Source: Cytobacillus solani
Lineage (GTDB): Bacteria; Bacillota; Bacilli; Bacillales; Cytobacillaceae
NCBI RefSeq assembly: GCF_001420595.1
Contig: NZ_LJIX01000006.1
Coordinates: 2,153,650 to 2,217,649 of the forward strand
Length of the DNA: 64,000 nt
Direction of reading: 5' to 3'
The translations under genes were made by a program, and so were the position numbers. A model generated the notes under the pieces. That model did not search any database and was not told the origin of the DNA. It was given only the letters and a program-made list of their open reading frames with translations. This document shows positions 53,312 to 62,310 of the stretch, piece by piece (position 1 is the stretch's first letter; the number at the start of each line of letters is the position of its first letter).

Positions 53312-53615
53312 TAGATCAGGATTTGTCAACCAAACTTACTAGAATTATAAAAATTGGATTGGGCTACTTAACATTGGACGTCAAGTAATTACTTTATCCG
53401 GAGGGGAAGCCCAAAGAGTAAGGTTATCCGCACTTCTAGATTCAGCCTTAACAGGTGTCCTTTACATCATGGTTGAGCCGACTGTTGGATTGCACCCAAA
53501 GGATACATTAGGTCTAGTAAATGTATTAAAGGGGTTAAGAGATTTAGGGAATACTGTTTTACTAATAGAGCATGATGTATATTTCAATCAGAAGATCATT
53601 GGAGGTGAAAAATAA
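53312..53615 (+). pseudogene. remnant of a UvrA-like ABC ATPase
   Basis: One frame reads [14 protein letters not shown] then breaks; the next frame continues [20 protein letters not shown], then [15 protein letters not shown] and [10 protein letters not shown], ending at TAA 53615. This is the C-terminal signature, Walker B and switch region of UvrA or a UvrA paralogue, with one frameshift near 53377 and a degenerate Walker B (VEPT for DEPT). The upstream ~700 residues are missing. Non-functional. Confidence 0.8.
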
Positions 53616-53873
53616 AACTATTCCTTTGGGTATTAAGTCTAAGCACTAGATGTTTGTCTTAGCATATATTATTTAGAACTTTGTAATTAAGAGGAAAGAC
53701 CTCTTCACAATTTATTTTTGAAAGGCAATCAAAAGTCGCCCAAACCGATTTAAGGGAAGTTTATATACTAAATAAGTTTTTAGATAACAAGGACATTTGG
53801 TATATATTATCAAACTAAGGCAAAATCCAGAATCAGTTTAGTTTATGAATAATCAGAAAGGCGGTAATAGATT
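53616..53873. other. upstream region of the HYR/sialidase-like gene with a possible SigK promoter
   Basis: AC (53644-53645), exactly 16 bases, CATATATTA (53662-53670) fits the SigK consensus, but it is 204 bases before the start codon. Nothing else is recognised. Confidence 0.4.
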
Positions 53874-56051
53874 ATGTCAGAAGAAAGAATAAAAAGGATA
53901 ACGAGTCCACCTCCAATGCAACAAATGATAGTGCAAAGTGAAGAACATGAGGAGAATGAAGAAAATACATCCGTATCAATACTACAAGTGGATTCAACAG
54001 ATTTTCGAATCTCAACTTTAAATGGACGGCCCGAAAATGAGCCTACTGTAGCGGTCAATCCAAATAATCCCTCGTCAATCATTGCTGCTTCTCACGCCTA
54101 TACACTTGCAAATGGATTTCCTCAATTCGGGGTATATCGATCCACTAATGGAGGTGCTTCATTCACAACTTCGTTTCTCCCAGTTCCAGTAGGATTTAGA
54201 AATACAAGCGACCCAATCATAGATGCCGATTTAAACAATAGGTGGTTATTAGCTGGTATCGCTGTTCAACCTGTTTCAGATACAGTAGATAGGGCATCCA
54301 TCATTGTTTATCGGTCAGTTGACGATGGAGCAACTTTTTCTAATGCCATTAATGTTTCTGGAATAGACAATAATTTCTTTGATGATAAGGAATATCTTGC
54401 ATTCGACAAGACGCTAACAAGTCCGTTTCAAGGGAATGCCTATATTAGCTATACTAGGTTTACTAATGATGCTGCAGCCACCTCTCAAATTTTACTTCAA
54501 AGGTCTGAAGATGGTGGTTCGACATGGATGGCGCCAGTCGCCATCTCAGCGGCAATTGGAGGAGCTCCCTTTGTCCAAGGATCAAATGTTCAAGTAGGTC
54601 CGAATGGAGAAGTATATGTTGCTTGGATTGAGGGAGATTTCACTAACGCCACGTTTCGAATTCGCCGGTCAGATGATGAAGGGGTAAATTTCGGTCCCAC
54701 TGTTAATGTCAGTCCTATTGTTCGAGTTCCTTTTACACTAACTGCGGAGGTACCTGAATGGGCATTCCGTGTCCCTACCTTTGCTTTTCTTGGGGTAGAT
54801 ACATCCGAATGTTTTGGTTCTGCGAACTTTGCAAGAGTGTATGCTGTATGGCAGGCTTACGGCACATCCAATGCTCATATTCTTTTGTCTTTCTCCGATG
54901 ATGGTGGAGCAAACTGGTCTCCCCCCACTCGTGTTGACAATAGTCCAGAGGATACCCAAAATTTTTTCCCGTTTGTATCCGTTTCTCCATGCAGCGGCAC
55001 GGTAACTGTTATTTACTATACAAACCGTGAATCTACTACTCTTCTAGATGTTTTTTTAGCAGTTTCTATTGATGGAGGAGTCAATTTTACAAATACACGG
55101 ATAACCGACGTTTCTTTTAACCCTAATGCTGATCCAACCTTTGGTAATCCTAGTACATTTATTGGTGATTATATCTACTCGGCCTTTATTCCTCCAGCTT
55201 TGCCAGAACCGGAAAAGTTAATCTCAGTATGGACTGACACTCGGAGTAACAACAGTCAAGATATCTTTGGAAACATTAGCGATCTAGAACGCATACCAAC
55301 TATCGTTTGTTCAGGTAACATCACTCAAAATAATGACCCGGGTGTATGCGGAGCCATTGTCAACTATCCAAATCCAACTGTAAGTACTAGCTGTCCTGGA
55401 GTGACTTTTAGCTGCAGCCCGCCTTCTGGTTCTCTGTTCCCAGTGGGTACCACCATCGTCAATTGTACGGCTTCCGACATTTGTGGAGGATCGGCGGAAT
55501 GTTCCTTTATGGTCACAGTCAACGATGTCGAACCACCGACTATTATCTGTTCAGGTAACATCACTCAGGATAATGACCCTGGTGTTTGTGGGGCAGTAGT
55601 GAACTTTCCACCGCCAAACATAAATGATAACTGTCCTGGAGCAACATTTGTTTGTACACCAGCATCAGGTTCCCTTTTTCCTATTGGAACTACTTTAGTG
55701 ACATGTTTAGCTACTGATACCTCTGGAAATACAGCAGAATGTTCGTTTACAGTAACAGTAAACGATGTCGAAGTGCCGGTGATTGATTGCCCTGAAGATA
55801 TTACATTATTTAATGATCCAGGTACAAACGGAGCTATTGTCAATTTTCCAGATCCAATAGTAAGCGACAATTGTCCTAACGTTACTGCTTTATGTACACC
55901 AGCATCTGGATCTTTCTTTCCTCCCGGTAATACCACTGTCACTTGTATCGCTACAGATGCTGCAGGAAATACCAGTACTTGTTCGTTCAACGTGAGAGTA
56001 ATTGTAGATCCTTGTCGGTTTTTTAGCGGCAGATGCAGTCGAAGGAGATAA
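53874..56051 (+). CDS. BNR/Asp-box beta-propeller protein with three HYR domains
   Basis: A 725-residue protein. Residues about 50-460 form a sialidase-like propeller with six Asp boxes: RSTNGGASF, RSVDDGATF, RSEDGGSTW, RSDDEGVNF, FSDDGGANW and SIDGGVNF. Residues about 473-710 are three HYR (Ig-like) domains of about 78 residues with paired cysteines (TIVCSGNITQNNDPGVCGAIV). The tail is VDPCRFFSGRCSRRR. No signal peptide is visible, so if it is external it must be assembled on the spore or released otherwise. Sialidase catalytic residues are not evident. AAAGGCGG precedes ATG 53874. It converges with a second HYR protein sharing the tail. Confidence 0.85.
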   Translation: MSEERIKRITSPPPMQQMIVQSEEHEENEENTSVSILQVDSTDFRISTLNGRPENEPTVAVNPNNPSSIIAASHAYTLANGFPQFGVYRSTNGGASFTTSFLPVPVGFRNTSDPIIDADLNNRWLLAGIAVQPVSDTVDRASIIVYRSVDDGATFSNAINVSGIDNNFFDDKEYLAFDKTLTSPFQGNAYISYTRFTNDAAATSQILLQRSEDGGSTWMAPVAISAAIGGAPFVQGSNVQVGPNGEVYVAWIEGDFTNATFRIRRSDDEGVNFGPTVNVSPIVRVPFTLTAEVPEWAFRVPTFAFLGVDTSECFGSANFARVYAVWQAYGTSNAHILLSFSDDGGANWSPPTRVDNSPEDTQNFFPFVSVSPCSGTVTVIYYTNRESTTLLDVFLAVSIDGGVNFTNTRITDVSFNPNADPTFGNPSTFIGDYIYSAFIPPALPEPEKLISVWTDTRSNNSQDIFGNISDLERIPTIVCSGNITQNNDPGVCGAIVNYPNPTVSTSCPGVTFSCSPPSGSLFPVGTTIVNCTASDICGGSAECSFMVTVNDVEPPTIICSGNITQDNDPGVCGAVVNFPPPNINDNCPGATFVCTPASGSLFPIGTTLVTCLATDTSGNTAECSFTVTVNDVEVPVIDCPEDITLFNDPGTNGAIVNFPDPIVSDNCPNVTALCTPASGSFFPPGNTTVTCIATDAAGNTSTCSFNVRVIVDPCRFFSGRCSRRR

Positions 56052-56154
56052 CGATTAAACCACACATGGGATCAAAAAGAAATGAATACTTTATACACAT
56101 CTAGTTAACATAAAATTAATTTCGGAAATTCTCAAATCAAAAACCCCCTTGAGC

Positions 56155-57109
56155 TGTAGAGTGACCCAGTAAAATGAGACAAGGAAAAAACACCCCCTGA
56201 GTCGTATTTATTACTTATACGATTTTGAAGGTGTTTTTCTTATGGGGACAAGAGTTCATTACCCAGAGGAAATTAAGTGGAAAGTGATCGAGTTAAAACA
56301 AAAAGGATTTACCAACCACGCTATTATGGACCAATTGGGCATTAAAAATGTTTATCAAATTAAAACTTGGATGAAATGGCATAGAGAAGGACGGATTCAC
56401 AGATTTTCTCAGCCTGTTGGCAAACAATACACATACGGTAAGGGACCATATGGATTAAGTAAAGTAGAGGAATTAAGAAGAAAGAACAAACAATTATAGA
56501 CACAGTTGGAAATTCTAAAAAAGTACCAAGAGTTAGAAAGGAGATAGAGCCGGAGATAATCTTAAAGATTGTTGAAGATCTTTGTTCTATGTATTCTATC
56601 ATCAGTATATTAGCCATTTTGAAAGTACCAAAAGCGACTTATTATCGCTAGAAGAAAAAGTATCGCCAAGTTTTAGAGGAGCTAATTGTCGCTCGTTGTG
56701 AAGAAAAATATTTTCGTTATGGACACCGTTAAATAAAAGCTTTACTTAAGCGAAAATACCAGTTAGTTGTAAATCGGAAAACTGTCCAAAGAATCATGCA
56801 GAAATACAAAGTGTAGTGTCAAATTAAAGTGAAACGACCAAAATACTTAAACGGGGAAAGTAATATGGTAGTAGAAAATCTTTTAAATTGTCAGTTCAGT
56901 GCAATAAAACCCAATGAAAAATGGGTAATAGATATTACATATTTACTTTATGGGACAACAATGTTGTATTTATCAACAATTATAGACTTGTATAACAATG
57001 AAATTGTGGATACGCATTCAGGCAAAATTAAACTACCTATCCCCTATTGAATTTAAAGGACAGGCAGCATAGGTGTTTTTTCTAAGTCTTAAAACTATGG
57101 ATCAGTCCA
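56155..57109 (+). mobile_element. decayed IS3-family (IS150-like) insertion sequence
   Basis: Imperfect terminal repeats (TGTAGAGTGACCCAG at the left; TGGACTGATCCATAG read from the right; both continue to GAAAAAACACC) bound orfA and a ruined orfB. OrfB text such as IKALLKRKYQLVVNRKTVQRI, KPNEKWVIDITYL and the end KLNYLSPIEFKGQAA is recognisable but broken by several stops and a deletion removing most of the DDE catalytic core. It inserted between the two HYR genes and cannot move by itself. Confidence 0.85.
56242..56499 (+). pseudogene. IS3-family transposase OrfA, prematurely stopped
   Basis: An 85-residue frame with the helix-turn-helix VHYPEEIKWKVIELKQKG ... TNHAIMDQLGIKNVYQIKTW. A TAG after KVEELRRKNKQL cuts the leucine-zipper region, which continues in frame as TQLEILKKYQELERR. 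Part of the dead element. Confidence 0.8.
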
Positions 57110-57232
57110 TAATAAACAGATTTTTGTTATTTCATCTGTCTACTTTATAGGGAGCATATCACTACACCACACCGCTTTTTCTATAAATATATTACTATAT
57201 AATATACGAGATAGTGTAGATTAAAAAGCTTG

Positions 57233-58300
57233 CTATCTTCGTCTACATCTACCACTAAAAAACCGACAAGGATCAACAACCACTGTCACATCGAAAGTAC
57301 AAGTGCTGGTATTTCCAGCAGCATCTGTTGCGGTACAAGTGACCGATGTCGTACCGGGAAGAAAGAAAGAACCAGATGCTGGCGAACAAACAGTAGTGAC
57401 AGCTGAGCAGTTATCGCTCACGGTTGGAGGTGGATAATCTACAATAGCTCCATTTGAACCTGGATCATTGAAAACGGTGATGTCAGGAGGACATTCGATG
57501 GTTGGTGGTATAGTATCAGGGATAAGGGTAATTTCAACGACTCCGTTCCCTTGTCCGCCACCGGCAGTATTGATCTGGTTGCTGCCTGCATTAAAAGAAC
57601 CGCCACCGCCACCGCCACCATCACCAGCATTTGCAATTTGTTGACCACCACCACCACCGCTAAAACCGCCGCCACCACCGCCACCATCGAAAGCGCCACC
57701 ACCGCCACCGCCAAAACCACCAGTACCTCCGCCACCACTACCCGTACCGCCAATTCCTCCAGCGTCGATCGCGGTTCCACCGCCACCGCCACCTCCAACA
57801 CTACCACCATCTGTAAAGACGCCTGCGCCACCACCGCCGCTATCAACGGCGCTACCACCATTGCCGTTTGTTCCGCCGCTACCACCAGGATTCCCAGCAG
57901 TTCCATTTGTAGTAATCGAAGCATCTATTCCAGGATTACCATTAGTAATTTCACCCTGGCCACCGCCACCGCCGCCACCAGCAGCAATTAGAAGGGATGC
58001 AAGGCTTAAATCAGAGAAGTCATTTCCACGCCAAATAAAAGAACCGCCGCCGCCGCCGCCAGCACTTGTAGTGCTATTCATTCCTGCTCCTCCGACCAAT
58101 ATGGATAGGGTTTCTCCAGGGGTCACCGAAAAATCACCTTGAATCGAAGCACCGATTCCACCAGCACCACCATTAGTTCCAAAATCAGGGATATTCCCAC
58201 CATTGCCACCTGCTGCACCCACAGCACGGATGGTTATAGAGCATACATCTGGTGGGATAGAAAATGTTTGAAGATCTCCCGTAAAGAAAAAGGTTACCAT
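57233..58300 (-). CDS. glycine-rich protein with HYR domain and shared Cys/Arg tail
   Basis: A 355-residue protein. Residues 1-250 are a glycine-rich domain that begins MVTFFFTGDLQTFSIPPDVCSITIRAVGAAGG and contains many G4-G8 runs; residues about 262-342 are one HYR domain (TIECPPDITVFNDPGSNGAIV). The last residues VDPCRFFSGRCRRR repeat those of the 725-residue protein. No signal peptide. On the minus strand AAGGAG lies 8 bases before the ATG. The Gly-rich part is GGN/GGT-coded and creates long false frames on the other strand. Surface or spore-layer structural role is inferred. Confidence 0.85.
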   Translation of the reverse strand: MVTFFFTGDLQTFSIPPDVCSITIRAVGAAGGNGGNIPDFGTNGGAGGIGASIQGDFSVTPGETLSILVGGAGMNSTTSAGGGGGGSFIWRGNDFSDLSLASLLIAAGGGGGGGQGEITNGNPGIDASITTNGTAGNPGGSGGTNGNGGSAVDSGGGGAGVFTDGGSVGGGGGGGTAIDAGGIGGTGSGGGGTGGFGGGGGGAFDGGGGGGGFSGGGGGQQIANAGDGGGGGGGSFNAGSNQINTAGGGQGNGVVEITLIPDTIPPTIECPPDITVFNDPGSNGAIVDYPPPTVSDNCSAVTTVCSPASGSFFLPGTTSVTCTATDAAGNTSTCTFDVTVVVDPCRFFSGRCRRR

Positions 58301-58989
58301 TCATTGTTCTCCTTCCATATATTTTTCCTGAATATACTGGTTTAACAGGTCCTTACTTACAATCCAAATCACGTGACTTGGTTTTTAGAGATTAGTTGGA
58401 CAACATAATGACGTTGAAAAGCTTGACCACTAAATGAATTATTAAACAATTAAAAATCCTTCCTTGGTTGTATCTATACCTTCACCATACTATATGTAAA
58501 ATTATCCTTAAGGAGTTTGTACAAGTGGGAACAGGAGAAATTGGACATTAACCTAAAAGAAAAGGCAACAAAAAAACAACTTTTCTTATTCAGCAAAACT
58601 AGCTAATAGTTTGTCAATATTTTTCTCTAAAAGCTTAAAATATCTCATACTATACTAAATTTAGGAATATTAAATAACCTTCCAAGGTTCTATGATTGGA
58701 AAGTTTTGGGCTGTTTAGTTTTATTTTTAAACTAGGCTAGACCTATGAAAGCCGATTTGCCTTTTAAAAGTTTATATTAAAAAAATTTCTCAGATGCCAT
58801 ATTTGAAGGCTATTTTTAAAACAGCAAGAAAGTCAATTAACGAGCCTATTTATGAAAGGTTTTATGCATTTCATATTTAGCCTTTTTTCCCATTCAACAT
58901 TTGATTGCGAATTCATTAACCTAATTAAAATTAAGATTTTCTTAATACTTTTCTTTATATTTTCTAAAGTTTTGCCTTCTACACTTAGG
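58301..58989. other. intergenic region before the truncated hydrolase
   Basis: AT-rich. On the minus strand CATATAGTA at 58496-58488 resembles a SigK -10 about 190 bases before the glycine-rich gene, but no AC lies 16 bases upstream. AACCTTCCAA/TTGGAAAGTT near 58675-58705 is a possible weak hairpin. Confidence 0.35.
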
Positions 58990-59721
58990 CTAAATGAGCC
59001 AGAATGGTTTATCGATGGTCCAGCAGGTATTGTTTCTACAGCTGACGATATGGCGAAATGGTTAATCTCACAACAAAATGGCGGGATGTATAAGAATAAG
59101 CAAATACTAAGTTCTAATGGTATTCAAATAATGCAAACTTCTGCAAGTTCAGAGATATCATATGGAATGGGTTGGAATATCGGAGAAACAGAGGATGGGA
59201 AAAAACAAGTTCAGCATAGCGGAATTTTATGGACATACAAAGCTGAAGAAGTTTTATTGCCGGAAGATGGATATGGTGTCGTCATGCTATTTAATAGTGG
59301 GTTGAATACATTTGTTGACTATTCTTCTTTTATAAGTGGGATTACAAAGATATTAGCCAATCATCCACCGGAAGAGTCTTTTTTTGGCAGCAAACTTCTA
59401 GAAATAGGAATGATCGTTCTAATTGTGTTGACTATCATTTTAGAAATTAGAAACTTACTTCGTATAACAGACTGGGAGAAAAAATACAAAAAACGTCCAA
59501 AATGGCTCTCATTTTTCTATCTCATTATTAGGCTGATCCCGCTCTTTCTGCTTATCTTTATTCCACAAATCATGACATTTATTGGGGGTGGGAGAGTTCT
59601 TAATCAGAAAGGAATCTTTATGACAATGCCGAGTATTATTATTTGGCTTGGAATAGCTTCTATAATGAGTCTAATAATTGTTATATCACGGATGATCCGA
59701 ATCTTTCAGTTTAAAATATAG
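58990..59721 (+). pseudogene. 5'-truncated beta-lactamase-family serine hydrolase
   Basis: The frame is open from 58852, but recognisable homology begins near RLNEPEWFIDGPAGIVSTADDMAKWL, the middle of class C-type (PBP4*-like) serine hydrolases. It continues through SYGMGWNIGE and VQHSGILWTYKAEEVLLPEDGYGVVMLFN (the H-x-G region), then four membrane segments. The catalytic S-x-x-K half, about 250 residues, is absent. The first 46 residues of the open frame are hydrophobic junk without a ribosome site. It should be inactive. Confidence 0.75.
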
Positions 59722-59773
59722 ATCAAATGATACTATTGCTATGGGCTTAAGGACTGCAACGAATGCAGTCCTT

Positions 59774-60514
59774 TTACATTTTAATATAAAAATGTTTTTC
59801 AAGAAACTTTATTTTTTCTTTCTCAGAAAGCTCCCATTTTTCCTTTTGCCCATTTTACGTTTGGGTAACGGTTAAGCCAGATAAGGTTATTCGGCCATCT
59901 GCAGTCGCGATTGTAACGATATCACCATGTGTGAAAGTAGAGTCTGGAGACGTTTGATTATATAGACATCCTTCTGTAAAATCTTCAATATTTTTAACAG
60001 CGGTTGTAAATTGATAGAGTGTCTGCCATTGATTTTCATCAAAACGTTGTAAATCAAATGAACCTTGCTCAGTTTGAATGACTCGATAAGTCCCGCTTAC
60101 ATCCGTCTGTTCCACTCCTGTTAAGGGAATTGGCTGTCGAACAGAGTCCCCGAAGCCAACATCTACAAGGTAGGGACGGTCTAAGTGAACAATAATAGCA
60201 GCATGTGTATCTGCTTTTGCCCACCCTTCAGGCTTTTTCACGGTGCAAGCTATGAGGTGAGAATGATAGCCTAGATTTGTTAAGAGCAGTTGGAATAGCC
60301 CGTTAAGTTCATAGCAAAATCCTCCTCGCCCATTTCCCATAACTTTTTCATGAAAGCGATCGATGATTAATTTAATTTCCACTTTACGTGTGACATCTAA
60401 ATTTTCAAATGGGATATTTTCCATATGATTTTTCTGGAGTTTTGCCAGATATTCTAATGTTAACTGCTCTTCCTTTTTTACCGAAATGCGTTTTAAGTAT
60501 GCCTGAACATCCAT
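59774..60514 (-). pseudogene. nat: arylamine N-acetyltransferase with premature stop
   Basis: Residues 1-219 (60514 to 59855) carry the full catalytic triad: Cys in GRGGFCYELN, His in KADTHAAIIVHL, Asp in LVDVGFGDSV. The frame stops at TAA 59857-59855, yet the same frame continues sensibly as NGQKEKWELSEKEKIKFLEKH to the next stop at 59774, matching the usual NAT C-terminus. So a single nonsense mutation removes about 27 residues. The truncated protein might retain some activity, since the triad and most of domain III are present. NATs acetylate arylamines with acetyl-CoA. The start follows the interspersed repeat. Confidence 0.75.
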
Positions 60515-60533
60515 AAAAACACCTTCACTTTCT

Positions 60534-60740
60534 CGCAGATTAACGGGCTGTAAAATCCCAACTCAGAAATTGAGAGAACAGAAAATTCCAAGTGGGGGAT
60601 CAACATCCCGTAAATGCCCGACGACTGACAGGATGTCCTAGTCAGGCGAAAGCCACAGGACGTGGCGTACCTGAGCGTGATTAGTTCAACTAACAATCAG
60701 TGGGGGATGAAGCCCCCCACTAATTGAAGTTTCACTTTAT
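60534..60740. repeat. interspersed repeat, copy 2 (between selD and nat)
   Basis: Same ordered blocks as 25059-25212, with about 65 extra bases (GACAGGATGTCCTAGTCAGG ... CACAGGACGTGGCG) between CCCGTAAATGCCCG and GTTCAACTAAC. AGTGGGGG and CCCCCACT form a strong hairpin next to the selD stop codon, which the element end overlaps, so it likely serves as selD terminator. Confidence 0.8.
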
Positions 60741-61784
60741 CAAATAAATGAGTTTTTCCTGTCTTTCGGATACTCTCCCAATAATAGATGCACAATGAAG
60801 CCCGGCATGATGTAATTGTTGAACATATTGATCTGCCTCTTCTTTACTCATGGCAACAAGCAATCCTCCTGATGTAATCGCATCGCAAAGAATATATTGT
60901 TCATCAGGTGCCACGGTGCCATAATCAACGTCATCCACAAGCCAGTTATAGTTTGCTTTTGTGCCTCCAGGAATGACCCCTTTCACAGCAAGTTCATATG
61001 TACCATCAAGAATAGGGATACGATTATAATCAATTTCAAGGCTTACATTACTTCCTCGAGCCATTTCGCTTCCATGACCTAGTAGACCAAATCCAGTCAC
61101 ATCGGTTACCGCATGGGGTGTAAAGAAAGTCAAAATTTCAGCAGCGATTTTATTAAGAGAAGCCATAGTTTCGGTTACTTCTCTTTCTTGTTCTAAGGTC
61201 ACAACTCCACGTTTAATCCCGGTTGTCATGATTCCAACACCAATCGGCTTTGTTAGGACCAGTACATCATCTGGCTTGGCACCAACATTTTTCCATACAT
61301 GGTTTGGATGAACAATACCTGTTACAGAAAGACCAAATTTAGGCTCTTGATCATCAATGGAATGTCCTCCTACCGTAATTGCGCCGGCTTCTTTCACCTT
61401 ATCAGCTGCACCTCTAAGTATCTCTGCTAATATATCAGGTCCCAGTTTTTTAACAGGATAACCAACAATATTTAGGACTGTTTTGGGCTGACCTCCCATA
61501 GCATAGACATCACTAAGCGCATTTGCAGCGGCAATTTGGCCAAACATATATGGATCATCGACGATCGGAGTAAAGTAATCGATTGTTTGTATTAATGCAA
61601 TTGAATCTGTTAATTGATACACACCAGCATCATCGCTTGTTTCATGGCCAACAAGCAATTCTGGAACTGGATCTTGTTTCGGCAGCAGTCGCAAAACTTG
61701 CGACAAGTCCTCAGGACCAATTTTGCAGCCTCAGCCAGCTTTTGTTGACAAAGATGTCAAACGAATTTTTTCTTGCTCACTCAC
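60732..61784 (-). CDS. selD: selenophosphate synthetase, selenocysteine-containing
   Basis: A 350-residue SelD making selenophosphate from selenide and ATP. The true start is GTG 61784 with GGAGGTGG (61797-61790) upstream. Codon 18 is TGA (61733-61731) in the context KAG-U-GCKIGPEDLSQVL, exactly where SelD carries its catalytic Cys or Sec. The frame then runs to 60732: HETSDDAGVYQL, GGHSIDDQEPKFGLSVTG, TDVTGFGLLGHGSEMA are typical. A hairpin with loop GTT lies 27 bases after the UGA. Standard gene calling would start wrongly at TTG 61706. Confidence 0.92.
61690..61706 (-). promoter_or_regulatory. SECIS-like hairpin of selD
   Basis: On the minus strand GTCGCAA-GTT-TTGCGAC forms a perfect 7-bp stem with a GTT loop. 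The loop is 34 bases after the UGA and begins with G, within the described bacterial SECIS limits. Confidence 0.75.
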
Positions 61785-61932
61785 TGATACCACCTCCAAC
61801 CATCAGTATACCTCTATTACTGAGTAAAATCACTTGATAGTATTTCAACATTTGTGGAAAAACTGCATTTATACTACAATAGAAGTGAAAAAATATGAAT
61901 GTTTCGAGAATTTATACTTGGAGGTCAATGAT

Positions 61933-62169
61933 ATGAAAACCTACGAAGTTAAAGTCGAATTTTGTATGCAGTGAAACTATGCACCGAAGGCCGCGAGTTT
62001 CGCGGAAGAGTTATTTACACATTTTCGAACAAATATCAAGAAATTGGAATTAGTTCCTAGCTCTGGCGGGGTTTTCGAAGTGACTGTCAACGGAGAGAAA
62101 ATTTACTCTAAAGATGAAACAGGCTTATTTCCGAAAGCACAAGAAGTAATTGGAAAAATGGAAGCATAG
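61933..62169 (+). CDS. SelW/Rdx-family selenoprotein (C-x-x-U)
   Basis: A 78-residue thioredoxin-fold protein read through TGA 61972-61974 as selenocysteine 14: MKTYEVKVEFCMQU. The C-terminal half VPSSGGVFEVTVNG, then EKIYSKDETGLFPKAQEV is diagnostic of the SelW/SelT/SelH (Rdx) family, whose redox motif is CxxU or CxxC. GGAGG ends 8 bases before ATG 61933. A SECIS-like hairpin follows the UGA. The gene precedes selA. It likely acts as a small thiol/selenol redox protein; the exact substrate is unknown for the family. Confidence 0.9.
61991..62005 (+). promoter_or_regulatory. SECIS-like hairpin of the SelW-type gene
   Basis: CCGCG-AGTTT-CGCGG, extendable to CCGCGA-GTT-TCGCGG, starts 16 bases after the UGA. 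The core CGCGAGTTTCGCG resembles the selD hairpin core CGCAAGTTTTGCG. Confidence 0.75.
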
Positions 62170-62175
62170 CCTTTT

Positions 62176-62214
62176 AACAAACCTTCTCTATATAAAGGGA
62201 AGGTTTGTTTTATA
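62176..62214 (+). terminator. terminator after the SelW-type gene
   Basis: AACAAACCTTC (62176-62186) pairs perfectly with GAAGGTTTGTT (62199-62209), then TTATAT. selA therefore probably has its own promoter. Confidence 0.75.
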
Positions 62215-62310
62215 TAAAAATATTATGTAAACTAAAATGTTAATTAGACTTCCTTTAGCCCTAAGGCAAAAATGGTATATAATAAATCTGCAAGAGAAGG
62301 AGGGGGCAAG

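Noticed and set aside
57551-57991. Long plus-strand and alternate minus-strand frames rich in Thr/Ala or Val/Ala
   Set aside because: They are register artefacts of the glycine-codon repeats in the minus-strand gene at 57233-58300.
58852-58989. N-terminal 46 residues of the serine hydrolase frame as a genuine signal or membrane segment
   Set aside because: No ribosome site, composition unlike a signal sequence of this family, and the catalytic half is missing, so the frame is open by chance.
61704-61706. TTG 61706 as the selD start
   Set aside because: It would remove the catalytic GCK segment and lacks a ribosome site; GTG 61784 with read-through of UGA restores the full enzyme.
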